Positions 45,127-56,881 of a stretch of DNA of 64,000 nucleotides are shown one piece after another. Positions within the stretch are counted from its first letter, which is position 1. The number at the start of each line of letters is the position of its first letter. The position numbers and the translations under genes were made by a program. The stretch is from Ochotona curzoniae (lineage: Eukaryota > Chordata > Mammalia > Lagomorpha > Ochotonidae): contig NW_024465885.1 of assembly GCF_017591425.1 (NCBI RefSeq), positions 44,449,001 to 44,513,000 of the forward strand. Direction: 5' to 3'. The notes beneath the pieces are model-generated. The model saw only the letters and a program-made list of their open reading frames with translations, made no database searches and was not told the DNA's origin.

Positions 45127-45639
45127 CTTCCTGTGAGGCTGAGAAAGGCAATCTTTATCTGATTTAGGAATTTCAGTAAAGCCTCTACTAATTCTTAGAT
45201 TTGGAAAGGTAAATGTTTCAGGAGTGTATGAGACAACCTGCATTGTCTAATTGTAGGATGCAGACTGCTGTATATGGTTATAAGACTATTGTTTGGATTG
45301 ATTTGTCTGCCTGATCGATAATTGAAACCTACCGTTACATGATCTTGCTCTATGATATTGGATCTGTCAATTTCCCTATTTTTTTTTTTTATCAACTGTT
45401 GCGGCATGTACTTTCAGGCTAGTTAATTGGATGTATTATCCAGAATCTCTCATTGGAAAACTAACCTTTTTAGGAGTATTGAATGATTTTTATTAGCTTT
45501 CACTATGGTTTTTGCCTTCGAGTATGTTTTAGTCTAATATTGACATCTTTGCTATCTTTCTTGCTTCTTTTATTTTTAAAAATGCTTCACATTTTTATGT
45601 TGTAGATAAATCTCTTACGAATGGAATGCAGGTAGGTAG

Positions 45640-45944
45640 CAGTCAGGACCCTCTTTGGGTGCCTGATTTGAGTCCTGGCTCTCATATTTCCAACCCACCT
45701 TCCAGCTGATGCACACTTCTAGACACAGCAGAAGATGGCTCAAGTAGTTGGACTCCTGCCACTCAGGGATGAGACCTGAATTGACATCTGGGCTCCTGAT
45801 TCCAGCTTGGCCCAGCCCTGGCAGTTGAGGAATGAATCAGTAGATGGAAGATATCTTTTTTTTTTCCTTTCTCTCTCTTGCTTTCTTCCTGCCTTCCAAC
45901 CAACCAACCAACAAACAAACAAAATAAATAAATAAAATAAAATA
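45640..45944 (+). mobile_element. Old C-repeat SINE
   Basis: Plus-strand copy with agatggctcaagtagttgga, tggaagatatc and a compound tail (CCAA)n-(ACAA)n-(ATAA)n at 45898-45944. Confidence 0.82.
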
Positions 45945-46263
45945 AGCAGTGGTCCAGCGGGTTATAAACTGTCTATTGGGACCTGTATATCCCATACTGG
46001 GGTTAGAGTCCTAGATCTTCAACTTCCGATCCATCTTCCTGCTATTGTGCCAGGGAAGGCAGCAGATGATGGCCTAAGCCCTTGGATTCCAATCACCCAT
46101 GGAGACATGGACGGGGTTCTGGACTCTTGGCTGTGGATTGGCTCAGCCACAAATTGTTTAAGGGATGAACCAGTGAATGGAAAATGTCTCTCTGTCTCCT
46201 TCTCCTTCATCCTCTCCCTCTCTATGGCATGATATCTTTCAAATGGATAAAGGAATCTTTTTT
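45945..46263 (+). mobile_element. Old C-repeat SINE, head-to-tail with the previous one
   Basis: Starts right at the tail of its neighbour (gcagtggtccagcgggttat) and ends with a (TC)n block and tttcaaatggataaagg. Confidence 0.82.
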
Positions 46264-46607
46264 AAACATTCAAAATAGATCTAATATAAATGTATTCTAT
46301 TTTAATCCAATCTGACAATTTCTTTTAATTGACAAATTTAGACCATTTCTATATATTTGATATTTAATGTGTTTAAATTTCTTTTTGAGTTAAATTTCAA
46401 TAAAAATTTAAACATTTTATTATCTAAAAAGTGTTATATCAGTATCTTTGCTTTAGCAAAGTAGCTTTAGCAGGTCTTCATGTCCTTAGAGCTCATCCCA
46501 GTTCCCCTGTAAATGTCCACAAGCTAAACAGTTTTCAAGATATGTGACCTCCCTTATATGAAATTTATGGATTTTTCTTAGTTGATGTCACCTATTCAGA
46601 AACTTTT

Positions 46608-46921
46608 TAAAAAGATTTATTTTTATTTGAAAGTGAGATTTATACAGAGAGGAGGAGAGACAGAGAAGATGATCTTCTATTCGCTAATTCACTCCCCAAG
46701 CAGCCTCAATGGCTGGAGCTGAGCCGATCTGAAGCCAGGAGCCAGGAGCCTCTTCTAGGTCTGTTACACGGGTACAGGCTCCCAAGGCTTTGGGCCATCT
46801 TCTTCTGCTTTCCCAGGCCACAATCAGGGAGCTGGATGGGAAGTGGGGCCACTGGAATTAGAATCAGTACCCATATGGGATCCCAGTACGTTCAAGGCGA
46901 GGACTTTAGCCAGTAGGTGAG
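46608..46921 (-). mobile_element. Young-type C-repeat SINE with target-site duplication
   Basis: Minus-strand full copy flanked by exact tcagaaactttt at 46596-46607 and 46922-46933. Inserted in the ancient LINE-1. Confidence 0.95.
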
Positions 46922-47104
46922 TCAGAAACTTTTAAATGTGAGTCTTAGCTGGCAAAGTTTCTCAAGCCTGGGAATATTTTTATTACACCATCACAAGTGA
47001 AATGGAATTCTAGGTTCAATGTTCTTCCCTCTGTGCCTTGAAATTCATATTTTGTTGTATTTCTGCTTGGTGTCATGGCTAAGAAGTGGTTTATCTGGGA
47101 TGGC

Positions 47105-47388
47105 TTTGTGATATGGAGCATTGTCCTGCCTGTGATGCTGGTATCACATATGGGTGCTAGTTCATGTGCCAGCTGCTCTGCTTCTGATCCAGCTCCTTGC
47201 TAATATGCCTGGGAAAGCAGTAGGAAATGGCCCAACTTCTTGATTCCCTGCCACCCATGTGAGAGACTGCATGGAGTTCCAGGTTCCTGGCTTCAGCCTG
47301 GCCTAGTCCCAGTTGTTGTAGTGAAGAAGCAATGGAAGATCTTTATCCAAGTTAATCAAACAAATCAATAAATCTAAAAAAAAAAATG
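47105..47388 (+). mobile_element. C-repeat SINE
   Basis: Plus-strand copy: atcacatatgggtgctagttc, tctgatccagctccttgc, a caaatcaataaatct tail and poly(A). Confidence 0.9.
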
Positions 47389-47829
47389 GAGGCTATGTAT
47401 TTGTTGTTTTTTCCTTTGTAATTTATATGCCCTTTCTAAAGGTTTTGAAGTTTTGTCTTAGACTTTGATCGTCCTACCGTCTTTCTGGCATCAGTCACAT
47501 AAACCTTTTTCATTTGAAGTTATTTGTCTCCAACTTAAGGAACTTTATCTCCATTATTCTTTATATATATTCCCTCTGTATTATGAATCTTTTTCCTATT
47601 CTGTGACTTCTGTGTTCTGGATGGTGGTAGTCACACCTCCACCCTCCAAATCTCTTAACTTTTCTTTCGTATTTTCTATATCCGGCTTGCTTTCTTTAGA
47701 ATTCTTGAATCTGATATTCTAATTCCTGAATTTGTTTTTCAGATGTATCTGTTTAACCATGAAGCCTATTTATGGTTTGTTTTATCATGTATGGTTTGTT
47801 TATATACATGTAAACAGTATATGTAATCT

Positions 47830-48145
47830 ATTTTATTTTTGCGTATTTGAAAGGCAGAGCAGCAGACAGACAGATAGCTATGTAGATAGCTATGTATATA
47901 GAGATCTTCTTCCTGTTGGCTAATTCCACAGATGTCTGCCACAACTGGGATAGGGCCAGGCCAAAGCCAGGAACTCCACCTGGTTGGCTGGAACCCAAGA
48001 ATTTGAACGATTATTAGCTCCCAAAGAGTGCATTAACAGGAAGCTGCATCAGAAGTGGAGGTGGGATTCACCCCCAGGTATTGTAGTATGGGATATAGAC
48101 ACCCCAGGCATTGGTTTAATATACTGTACCTCAATGCCGGCCCCT
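47830..48145 (-). mobile_element. Old C-repeat-type SINE
   Basis: Minus-strand, older subfamily: tgtctgccacaactgggata, gtgcattaacaggaagctgc, ending caatgccggcccc. Contains a (GATA/GACA)-like run at 47866-47900. Confidence 0.78.
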
Positions 48146-48151
48146 AATCTC

Positions 48152-48420
48152 TTTTAAAAAATTATTTACTTGAGAGAGAGCAAGCTAGAGAGAACATTTC
48201 AATGCATTACTCACTTCCCCAAATTTAAAGAATAATTAGGGCCAAAGCCAAGGGCCAGGATCACAACCCAAGTCTTTCATATGGGTGGCAGGAACCCAGT
48301 TGCTTGAGCTGTCACTGCTGTCTCTCAGGTTTGCATCAGCAGGAAGCTAGAATAAGGAGTGAGAGCCAAGAATTGAACCTGGTACTCAGATGTGAACTAC
48401 AGGCATCTGAACTGCTAGAC
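48152..48420 (-). mobile_element. Old C-repeat-type SINE
   Basis: Minus-strand, same older type: caagtctttcatatgggtgg, tgcatcagcaggaagctag, aattgaacctggtactcaga. Tandem with the preceding copy. Confidence 0.78.
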
Positions 48421-49010
48421 TAGAAGTTTGTTTCTTGTTGTATAGTCGAGTTCTTTCCATTTCACTTTATCCTTGTTTTGATATTGCTATGTTCAGATGA
48501 ACAGGGAGAGAGAAGGGAGACAACCTGGCAGGAGAATCCCAGATAAGGCAGCTATTTAATGTCACCAAGCAGCTCCCAAGGCCAGAGCGAATGGGATTGA
48601 CAGGGCATGCAGAGGTGACTCAGCCTTCCACCTTCCTTGGGCAATCTTTCCCTGGAGCAGGGCTTCGGGGCTGCCCCAAGCTTACCCTTACGCAAGCAGC
48701 CTGGACCATTCCTGACCCTTTCAAAAGGGGAAAGGGAGACTCCGATTGTCCCAAGGCAGCGGTGGGGGAGGAGGGTGCAAATGGCTGCTCTGGTCCATAC
48801 TTCCAGGCTAGCATCTGCTGACCCTGCCTCAGGCTGTAGCTCTGTCCCCCTGCCACACACCCATAGGCAGCAGCTGGGCTCCCAGCGCTCTCATGGCTTC
48901 TTCCTCTATTGCCAACTGGCTGTGGCCCTGGGGAGGGTTGGGTCAGGTGAGGTGTAGGGAATTCTCCATCTTGGCAGGGATGGAAGTCTCTATGGAGCAC
49001 TTGGCAAACC
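48421..49010. other. No gene recognised
   Basis: GC-richer segment (48540-48960) with frames of 76-126 codons on both strands. No domain, no splice context. Confidence 0.4.
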
Positions 49011-49013
49011 CTG

Positions 49014-49480
49014 TTGTATCAGTCAGGATTCTCCCGAGAAACAGAACTACAAATAGGATGTGCGCATGTGTACATGCGTGTGTGTGTGTTAAAGGATTGA
49101 CTCACACAATGATGGAAGCTGACAAGTGTGGTAGCTGCAAAGTGGGCTGGCCATATAGATACCCAAGGGGAGCCAGTGCTGGATTAAAGTTTACATATTG
49201 CTGGAGAACAGAGAGAGAACGAAGCCAGTGAAACCTGAAGGTGCCTGCTAGAGAACCCCCAATCTCTCTCAGGGGTGACTGGTCTTTGTGTCTTTTTCAG
49301 GCCGATGGTTTGGATAAGGCTCCCACCAAATCATGAGAGGGCAATCTACTTTAATCAAACTCCATAAATATAAGTGTGAATCTCATTCCCAGCCACTCTC
49401 ATAGCCACAGTAATTGTTTTGCCAAATAGCTGGGTAACCCATGATCCCAAAAGGAAACACATAAAGTCAGCCATTACACT
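49014..49480 (+). mobile_element. Medium-reiteration repeat, family unresolved
   Basis: Begins gtatcagtcaggattctccc and later has gagggcaatctactttaatc, ataagtgtgaatctcattcc and gtcagccattaca. I recognise this as a common mammalian interspersed repeat of about 470 bp, but cannot name it. Confidence 0.6.
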
Positions 49481-49721
49481 TGCTATTCCAGGTATGGCCC
49501 AGGGACTCATACTGGGCTTGTTGAAGAGCTTGTTAGAAAGGCAGTCAATGCTAGAATCTACTTTTTAAATAAATTCTTGCATTTCAATAAGATACATACA
49601 TACTTATATATATATATTTTAATGTATTGAGTCAGAGCTTCTTATCTACAAATTAAGGACATTTGGATTATATCAGAGATTCCCAACTGTGCATGCTCAG
49701 GGACCTTAACATATAAAATAA

Positions 49722-50027
49722 GAGGCAGATATTTAGCCTAATAGCTCACCTGCCAGTTAGGCTACTGTACCTCTCATCAGAGTGCCTGGGTTCAGTGCCT
49801 GTTCTTGGCTTCCAGTTCTAGCATCCTGCCTGTGAGGACCCTAGGAAGCAGAGTGACAGCTCAAGTCCTTGGCACCCACATGGAAAATCTGGGTTGAGTT
49901 CCTGGTCTCCAACTTTAAATCCTTCAGCCTTGGTGGGAATTTCTGGGGGTGGACCATCAGTTGAGAGTTCTCTCTCTGTTGGGTTCATTCTGTATCTCTT
50001 GCCTTTTCTGAAATAAATGCATTTAAA
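49722..50027 (+). mobile_element. Old C-repeat SINE
   Basis: Plus-strand copy: gcctaatagctcacctgcc head, cacccacatggaaaatctgg body, a ctgaaataaatgcattta tail. Confidence 0.8.
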
Positions 50028-50181
50028 AACCAATACAATGATTTTAGTTAAAGATCAATCATCTGGATAATCAATGAGTACTTACTATTATATTAATAAT
50101 ACTTTTAATTACCTGGGCTTGGTTTCAGGCCAATCGAGATGGAATCTTTGGGATGTGACCCTGGCACCTATAGGATGCAAT

Positions 50182-50480
50182 TTTTAAAAAGATTATTTAT
50201 TTATTTATTTATTTAGAAAGAATAACAAAGAAAAGACAGAGAAAGAGACAGAGAGAGGAGGATCTTCTGCCTGCTGGTTCACTCCCCAAATGGCCACAAC
50301 AGACAGAGTTGAGTTGATCCAAAACCAGGAGCCTCTTCTGAGTCTCCCACATGGATGCAGAGTTCCAAGGCCTTGGGCCATTCTCTGCTGCTTTCTCTAG
50401 GTCATTATCAGAGAGCTGGGTTGGAAGTGGCACAGCTGGGACTCCAGCTTGCGTGTATGTGGGATGAAGGTGTTGTAGGC
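50182..50480 (-). mobile_element. C-repeat SINE
   Basis: Minus-strand copy with a (TTTA)n tail at 50195-50214, gcctgctggttcactcccca and agtctcccacatggatgc. Confidence 0.9.
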
Positions 50481-50965
50481 CTGGTTCTTCACAGTTCTGA
50501 TTGGCTGCAATCCCAAGTGGGCTCTACCAATAGAGATGTCTGTTAGTGTCTAAGCAGGAACTAAGGCCTTTTCTACGGCTGCCAACATCTTCTGAACCTG
50601 TTGGAGTCAAAGCAGTCATGTCTTCCTGCTGCCGTTACCTACATGAGGATGAATGACCTTTTCCTGGAAGCTTTTCACTCTGTGTCTTCAGAAGACATCG
50701 AGCATGTCCTAGTGGGGATGTTTCCACCTACAGTTGAGGCTCAGCCCTGTGCTGTTGTTCCTCCCAATCCCACCTGGTCTCCTCCACACTTGGATCAACT
50801 TGACCTTTTGGTTTAAAGCTCTACAGTAAAACTTATCTCATCAACCAGAGTCCTAGGACTTTTGTGTCAGACCCGCTCCCTCTGATACATCCACCATGAC
50901 TTCTTGCTTTTCCTCTGGTCCCTTCCATTAACTGTCTTAGCAGTATCCAGGACGAACTTTGAAAA
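50481..50965. other. No gene or element recognised
   Basis: Unassigned sequence. Confidence 0.4.
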
Positions 50966-50969
50966 AGCA

Positions 50970-51290
50970 GGAAGTGCACTCACATGTCCCCATTGGAGCC
51001 TTTTAGCAGTTTCCCCTGACAACTGGCATATCTGTAATCAGCATTGTGGCCTCCATGGCCACCAAATACCGCTCAACAGGATTCTGTCCTTCCTCTCTTT
51101 GCTAATCCAGCTTCTGCCAGGTGCCTTGCTCCTAGTGTTCCAAGCTCACTCCTGCTCTGGGGCCTTGGTACTTGATGGTCCTGCTGCCAATGTACTCCTT
51201 TGTTGGGATGCTCTATGGCTCATCTCAGCCTATGGCCTGTCTGAAAAAGGAGGACCATCCTTGGAAGCAGTCTGTCTCATCCCAGAGTGA
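50970..51290 (+). mobile_element. L2-like LINE relic, sense
   Basis: Sense L2 wording: ttggagccttttagcagttt, tttgctaatccagcttctgc, gttccaagctcactcctgct, ctgctgccaatgtactcc. Confidence 0.6.
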
Positions 51291-51299
51291 TTCTGTGCC

Positions 51300-51593
51300 C
51301 GTGTTTATCTAACTATCTATATTTAGAAGGCAGAGTGACAGAGAGAGAGAGGAGAGTGAATATTTCATCTACTTATTCACTTCTGAGATGCTCACAACAG
51401 CTGGGACTGGACCAGGTGAAAGCTGGAAACCTGTAACTCTAATCTTGTCTGCCAGTTTTTATCAGGGACCCAACTTCACTTGCATATTAGCAGGTAGCTG
51501 GGTTGGGAGGGGAGGAGGGACTTGAATTCAGACTCTGATAAGGGGTGTGGGCATCCCAAGTTGTGGCTTTTCCACTGTACCCAAACACCCACC
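51300..51593 (-). mobile_element. Old C-repeat-type SINE
   Basis: Minus-strand, older subfamily: ttcatctacttattcacttc, cacaacagctgggactgg, gaggagggacttgaattcag. Confidence 0.78.
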
Positions 51594-51599
51594 CCATCC

Positions 51600-51800
51600 T
51601 GAATGAGCTCTTACAACCAGCCCTCTTAAGAGAATTATTTTTCAGGGGTACCCTCTCAATAATCTGAGGACCTCCCACTAGGACCTACCCCTAGGCACCA
51701 TCACTGGATTCAGTTTCCACCCACTCAGAACCATTAAGTTATCATTTTCTGGCTTTAAATCATGCATGAGTTCAGGAGCCAAATTGTGTTTAAGCTGTGG
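51600..51800 (-). mobile_element. MaLR-like LTR relic, antisense
   Basis: The stretch gaggacctcccactaggacc and ggcaccatcactggattcag resemble the reversed first half of a MaLR LTR. Confidence 0.45.
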
Positions 51801-51809
51801 TAGTGGCTT

Positions 51810-53025
51810 AATCACTGCGGTATCTCTAACGCCTAGAACTTTGACATGCCAGAGTAGGAGGACTTTAATAGTTAATTAGATGAATCCTGAGCCATTCACC
51901 AGGCTTAGCACAATTTGTTCACTTAACAAAGGTTTTGTTGTTATTTTTTCCAACCAAAATGCAGATAGCAATTTGGGGTATCCTCCAGGAAAATGAGTTT
52001 GTGGGGGAAGCATGACAGCAACAAGGTGCATTTGACAGAAGTAGGACAGGGCTCAGTTGGCCTTTTACTTGCGTTTGCTGCAGGTAGACATGGATGCCAA
52101 GCTTTGGCCACTCGCCCATCAGATCTGAGAAACTGTGAAGCATCCAGAACAGGCTCTTGCTCCTACCTCTGCTCTAAATTCTACTTCAATGCCCACTGGC
52201 AAACTGGCAAGAGGCACAGGTGAGGACAGAGTGCAGGAAGCACCCGCTCTGGCAGTCTACCTGGCCTCCACATCCTAACACCTCTGGGAAGGTAGCAGCT
52301 CTCAGCACTGACCCAGGTTTCCCACTAAGTCCTGGCAAAGCATCCCAGCTGTGGGATGCCAAGACACCACACAGGGAGGCAGAGGCTTCTGGCCGAGAAG
52401 GCCAATGCTGACGGCAGGAATGGGTAGACTGGAGCCAGGGTCCAGCAAGAGATTATGCCGGGAGCAGCTGGGAACCAGGTTATGCCTCCACCTGGGTTCC
52501 AAGCTCCTCTCTGACACTGTTCCTCAGGGATTTTATCACTCTCCTAGGTCTATGTGACACTACCCAACACAGCTGGCAGGTGGCAAGGCAATGTGATGCT
52601 TCCCTTGTAATAATATTGTGGCTTCTCCAGTCTCACGGGGTGGTCCTTGGGTTCCTCCAAGAGGCCTTGGGTGGGTGGAAGGGGAACAGAGGTTGGTATC
52701 CAAATTGCGTCAGACTAAATCGACTTTCAGGGCCCATTTTCCACTGGTGATGTAAATTTCCATGAAAAATTGCAAAGGGAGTGTTGAAGCAAAGCCACAG
52801 TCAAGGTTATTTGCCCAGAAAGGATCCTCAGACATGTGTGTGTGTGTGCATGCGCGATGGGGAAAGAGACAGTGTCTGAGGAGGACTTGGTCATGCAGGA
52901 CCTTGGAGTATGGGGGATTATTGTGATTTCGACCTCACCAAAATGTCCTGGATGTGGAGTGAGCTGGGTTATCGTTCTGAAGGTGTCTGCCATGTGGCAT
53001 TCTTTTCATCTGATTGAATTTAATT
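51810..53025. other. No gene recognised
   Basis: Unassigned, locally GC-rich (52200-52560), with a short (GT)n at 52836-52850. Confidence 0.4.
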
Positions 53026-53029
53026 CTTC

Positions 53030-53115
53030 ATGTAGGAATCGCATTCCTGCTGTGTACTGGGCACTGGGTCAGGTGTGGGGAATTGGCAGTGAGCAAGACG
53101 AAGTCACGGGGCACA
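53030..53115 (-). repeat. L2-like fragment
   Basis: The phrases ctgctgtgtactgggcactg and ggcagtgagcaagacgaagt match the reversed L2 'tactatgtgccaggcactg' region. Confidence 0.5.
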
Positions 53116-53294
53116 TGCAGTGATGGTACAGTCTAACACAGCTCTGAATTCCCCATCACCTGCTGACCAGGCTGTGGGCCATGTCATCATAGCACAGCAT
53201 AGTCCTCATATGTGTGTGGTGGTAGATAGCACAGCATACTTGATTGTGATAGCCAATGATGTTATTATTGATGGGTGCATTCATTATGCTCTGT

Positions 53295-53610
53295 TTCTGC
53301 TATTATTTTATTTTTAAATCTTAATTTATTTTATTTACAGAGAGAGAGAGAGAGAGATTTCATCTACTGGCTCACTCTCCAAATGCCTGCGACAGCCTGG
53401 GCTGGGCAAGGTTGAAGTCAGGAATTGGGGACTCCACCCAGACCTCTCCTTCAGGGAAGCAGGGATCTGAACACTTGATCCTGTTGCCTTCTAGGGAGTA
53501 CATCAGCATGAAACTGGAATAGGGAGTAGAGCCAGAACTCAAACCCAGGTATTCTCATATAGGGTGCAGGCACCTCAAGTGGTGTCTTAGCTGCTGTGCC
53601 CGGTGTCCAC
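53295..53610 (-). mobile_element. Old C-repeat-type SINE
   Basis: Minus-strand with the reversed tail (cttaatttattttatttac), a (GA)n run at 53340-53356, and gactccacccagacctctcc. Confidence 0.8.
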
Positions 53611-53984
53611 CTCTTGTCAATCCTCTTGAGTGCTCTCTGCTTCTTTGAATGAAAACCATTTTACCATAGCATGCCAGGTTAGGTCACAGCAACCTCATGG
53701 ATCTCAGGCTTGCCTTGTCGTTTGATTGCACCGAGGGCCACAGATGTGGTTGGTAACAGCCTAGGGGTCTGTGTAAGTGTGGTTGCTGAAGCTCACACAA
53801 TGACAAACTCATGTGTGCTGTTTCTCTGAATTAAGCCACATATGACTGCGTGTCAGCTCCTGCTCTTTTGGACCTCGTCATTTGGTGGTGGACATAAGCA
53901 AGAGCTGCTGCCTCAGTGCTGTAAGACAATGGAGGCAGGCACTTCTCTCTTAGCTAGACTACGGGTTTACAGTGTGAAGACAGT

Positions 53985-54130
53985 TCAAGCTCTTAACCCA
54001 CCTGCTTCTGGCCAGCTGACTTCTGACACGACATCTATCACTTTAAACCTGAGTTTTCTCCATAATAGTACGAGGAAATATTATGTGCTCTGTCTACTTT
54101 GCAGGTAGTTAAGAGGAACCAATGAAACCA
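53985..54130 (+). repeat. MIR-like relic
   Basis: The run cactttaaacctgagttttc followed by ataatagtacgagg resembles the MIR core (the 'cctcagtttcctcatctgtaaaatg' region) in sense orientation. Confidence 0.45.
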
Positions 54131-55230
54131 CTTCCCTAAGAGCTCAAGATGAGCTTGTATGGACAGCTCAGCAGTGAACTGTGGCTGGTGCTGCAAAGAC
54201 CTTGATGTGGGGGTTCTTAGTGATGACCTCTCACTGTTCACTGTGAAGCTGGGATTCGGCTGCTTATCAATGGGCTGATTAAAGCTGTAGAAAGCAATAC
54301 CCGTGTACCGTCTATTGTAGAAGCCACTAGCCACGTGCCACTGATTTACATGCGTGTGAGCCTGAAGGACGAGAAGTTATCATTTAGGAAAGAGTGTAAA
54401 ATAGCTCATGTGGGACTTTTATTGATTACATATCTCAAATGAAAACAGTTTGCATATGTTATATTATAGCAAATAAGTATTCAGCTAATTTTGTTCATTG
54501 ATTCTTCTGGCTCCTGGAGTTTGGTTTGTATGTGGTGCTCGTTCTCTTTGGAACCTTAATTCGTAGACAATCTCAGGGGTCTCATGGGCTCCTTAAACTC
54601 CTATCTCGGAAACCCTCAAAAAACTTTGTGTGGTTGCTTTTCATTGACATTCAAAATGCAGATTCAGATTTCTGAGAAATAGATCACCTTGGAGTAGATG
54701 CTCACTGGGCTTTCCCGTGCAGGAAGTGGTGTCGTCATCGCTGAGCGGCTGTGTGCAAGGCCCCACCCACGACAACACACGACATCCTTGGGCCGGGATT
54801 GGGAAAACCACATGCATGAAAGACTGAAGTGTCCGTGGGACTGTGGGCTAGAAAGAGGCAACCTCCAATTCCACACACAAATGAATTTTCAGCAAACTAT
54901 ACTCACCACCACACTTCCCTCCCACTGCCCAGGGCAAAACAGCACACACGGAAGAAAAGCCACCCTCGAGGTGTCCTGGGTCACTCACTGAGTACCTGCC
55001 CCAAGTACTCTGAAGCAATTTGCATGCCTGTCTCTGGGTGGAGGGAGGGAAGCTGACAACGCCTCAGGAACCTGTCCACAGCGTAGCAGGAGAGCCAGGG
55101 CTCACTGCCTTCCCTTGTATCGGGCTTGCTTTCTGGCATGTAACTGTTGCCACAGGAAGGAGGAGGAGGCCCCCAGATCTCAGCAGGGTGGGAGTAGAGG
55201 TGGCCAAGCCACGCTTCCTGGCTTGTGGTT
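54131..55230. other. No gene or element recognised
   Basis: Unassigned sequence with short frames only. Confidence 0.4.
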
Positions 55231-55240
55231 AGATGAGAAT

Positions 55241-55522
55241 ATCTTTTTTTTTTTTTAGTTATGTCTATTTATTTGCAAGAAGGAGAGAGAGAGATCTTTT
55301 GCTGATTCATTCCCCAAGGGTTGAAACAGCCTGTGCTGGGCCAGGTGAAAGCCAGGAGGCTGTAACTTCATTCAGATCTCCCACCTGGGTGACAGGGACT
55401 CAAGCACTTGGACCATCTTCTGCTGCTTTCCCAGCTACAGTAACAGGGAGCTGTATTGGAAGTGGAGTAGCTGGGACTCAATCTGGTGCTCCCGTGGGAT
55501 GCTAGTACCACACACTGGGCCC
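55241..55522 (-). mobile_element. C-repeat SINE with short target duplication
   Basis: Minus-strand copy: poly(T), ttgctgattcattccccaag, ctcccacctgggtgacaggg. Flanked by agatgaga at 55231-55238 and 55523-55530. Confidence 0.88.
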
Positions 55523-55563
55523 AGATGAGAGCTTATCATGACTCAGAACTAGTAGGAGTTACA

Positions 55564-55813
55564 CAGTGGGCCTCAGTATCTGTGCTTGCAAATAGGAAAT
55601 ACTGGGAAAGAATCCTGCATCTGTACTGACTGGCCTTGTCATTATTTCCTGAACAATATAAGGTAACAGCTATTGGCAGAACATGTATATAATCTCGGAT
55701 GCAGCATCATAAGGGTTACATAAGGGACTTGAGCATCTGTGAATTTTGGCATCTGTGGCAATCTGGGGGACGGTGTCCAGGAACCAGTCTCCCACAGATC
55801 TGAGGGACTACTG
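55564..55813 (+). mobile_element. Nonautonomous Tigger-like DNA transposon, near complete
   Basis: Starts cagtgggcctcagtatctgt and ends with gatctgagggactactg, an imperfect terminal inverted repeat. Internal landmarks ttgcatctgtactg-like (55612), ttgtcattatttcctgaaca and taagggacttgagcatctgt are in the right order for a ~240-bp mammalian Tigger-type nonautonomous element. The subfamily name is uncertain. Confidence 0.8.
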
Positions 55814-56185
55814 GGCCGATGCACACAATGAGATTGTCTCACATGACACTGGAAGCTGAGATGTCTCCAGGAGATCACTGGGCTACAAGCTGGAGACCCA
55901 GGGAAGATGCCACCCACAGCTGGAGAGCAGAGGTGGGGAGGGACTGTAGGTCTGAGAACCAGCAGCTTCAGAGATCAAGGTCAGGGCAGAGTGGACAGTA
56001 GCTCGCAGTGAGACAATGGCTTCTCCTGCCCTTTTGTTCTGTTTAGGGATTTGGCTGGCGCTGAGGGCAGATCTGCTTTCCTCAGATCTGGAATGTTCTG
56101 GGAATTCCTTCCCAGACACACCCAGAATGATATGTTCACAGCTAACTGGGCATCCCTTAGACCAATCAAGTTGATGTAAAACTAG
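55814..56185. other. No gene recognised
   Basis: Unassigned sequence. Confidence 0.4.
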
Positions 56186-56190
56186 CATGA

Positions 56191-56475
56191 AGTGGGTTTT
56201 GGATCTTGTGGTTAAGGGGCAGTGTAGGGTGCCTGTATCACACATTGGCTCTGGTTCTTGACTCGCTTCCTGCTAATGTTTGCCCTGGGAGGCTCGGGTG
56301 AAGGCTTAAGTAATCTGGTTCCTGCTATTTACGTGGATTGAATCTATGGCTCCTGACTTGGGCCTAGCCCAGTCCCGGCCATTGTAGAAACTTGGGGAGT
56401 GAACCAGGGGGTGGAAGTGTTTTTTTTTTTTTTTTTTTCCTTTTTCTCTCTCCTCTTTCTAATAAAAAAATAAAA
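56191..56475 (+). mobile_element. Old C-repeat SINE
   Basis: Plus-strand copy: tgggttttggatcttgtgg head, gactcgcttcctgctaatg, a 17-T run replacing part of the CT block, and an aataaaaaaataaaat tail. Confidence 0.85.
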
Positions 56476-56619
56476 TTTCACAAATCAACAACATACTAGT
56501 ACTCTGCAAGGTTGTTGGGGGCCATCTTTTATTGGCTTCCTCTTGGAGAAATTTTGGTGGAAGCTTAAAAGGGGGAAGCAAAATCCCAAATGAAGGACAA
56601 GATTAATATGGAGAGTGGG

Positions 56620-56881
56620 TACAGAGGAAATAGAAAGATCTTCCATCTACAGGTTCACTCTCCAAATGACCACAGTGACTGGAGCTGAGCCAATCTGAAG
56701 CCAGGAGCCAAGAGTTTCTTTTAGGTCTCCTATGTGGGTTCAGGGTCCCAAGGCTTTGGGCCATCCTCTACTGTTTTCCCAGACATAAGTAGGGAGCTGG
56801 ACAGGAAGTGGACTGGGTGCCCGTATGGGATGCCAGTGCTTAGAAGTGAAGAGTTAGCTAGTTGAGTCATTGTACTGGCTC
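56620..56881 (-). mobile_element. C-repeat SINE without its tail
   Basis: Minus-strand copy: agaaagatcttccatctaca, tgagccaatctgaagccagg, cccgtatgggatgccagtg. The A-rich tail is not visible. Confidence 0.88.

Larger units (their letters stand above)
45220..47790 (-). mobile_element. Ancient antisense LINE-1, split by four SINEs
   Basis: T-rich antisense L1M-like blocks at 45220-45636, 46264-46595, 46934-47100 and 47390-47790. Landmarks: ttagaccatttctatatatttg (46331), ggaattctaggttcaatg (47003) and ctgtgacttctgtgttctgg (47601). No frame survives. The order suggests the ORF2 start and ORF1/5' region. Confidence 0.65.
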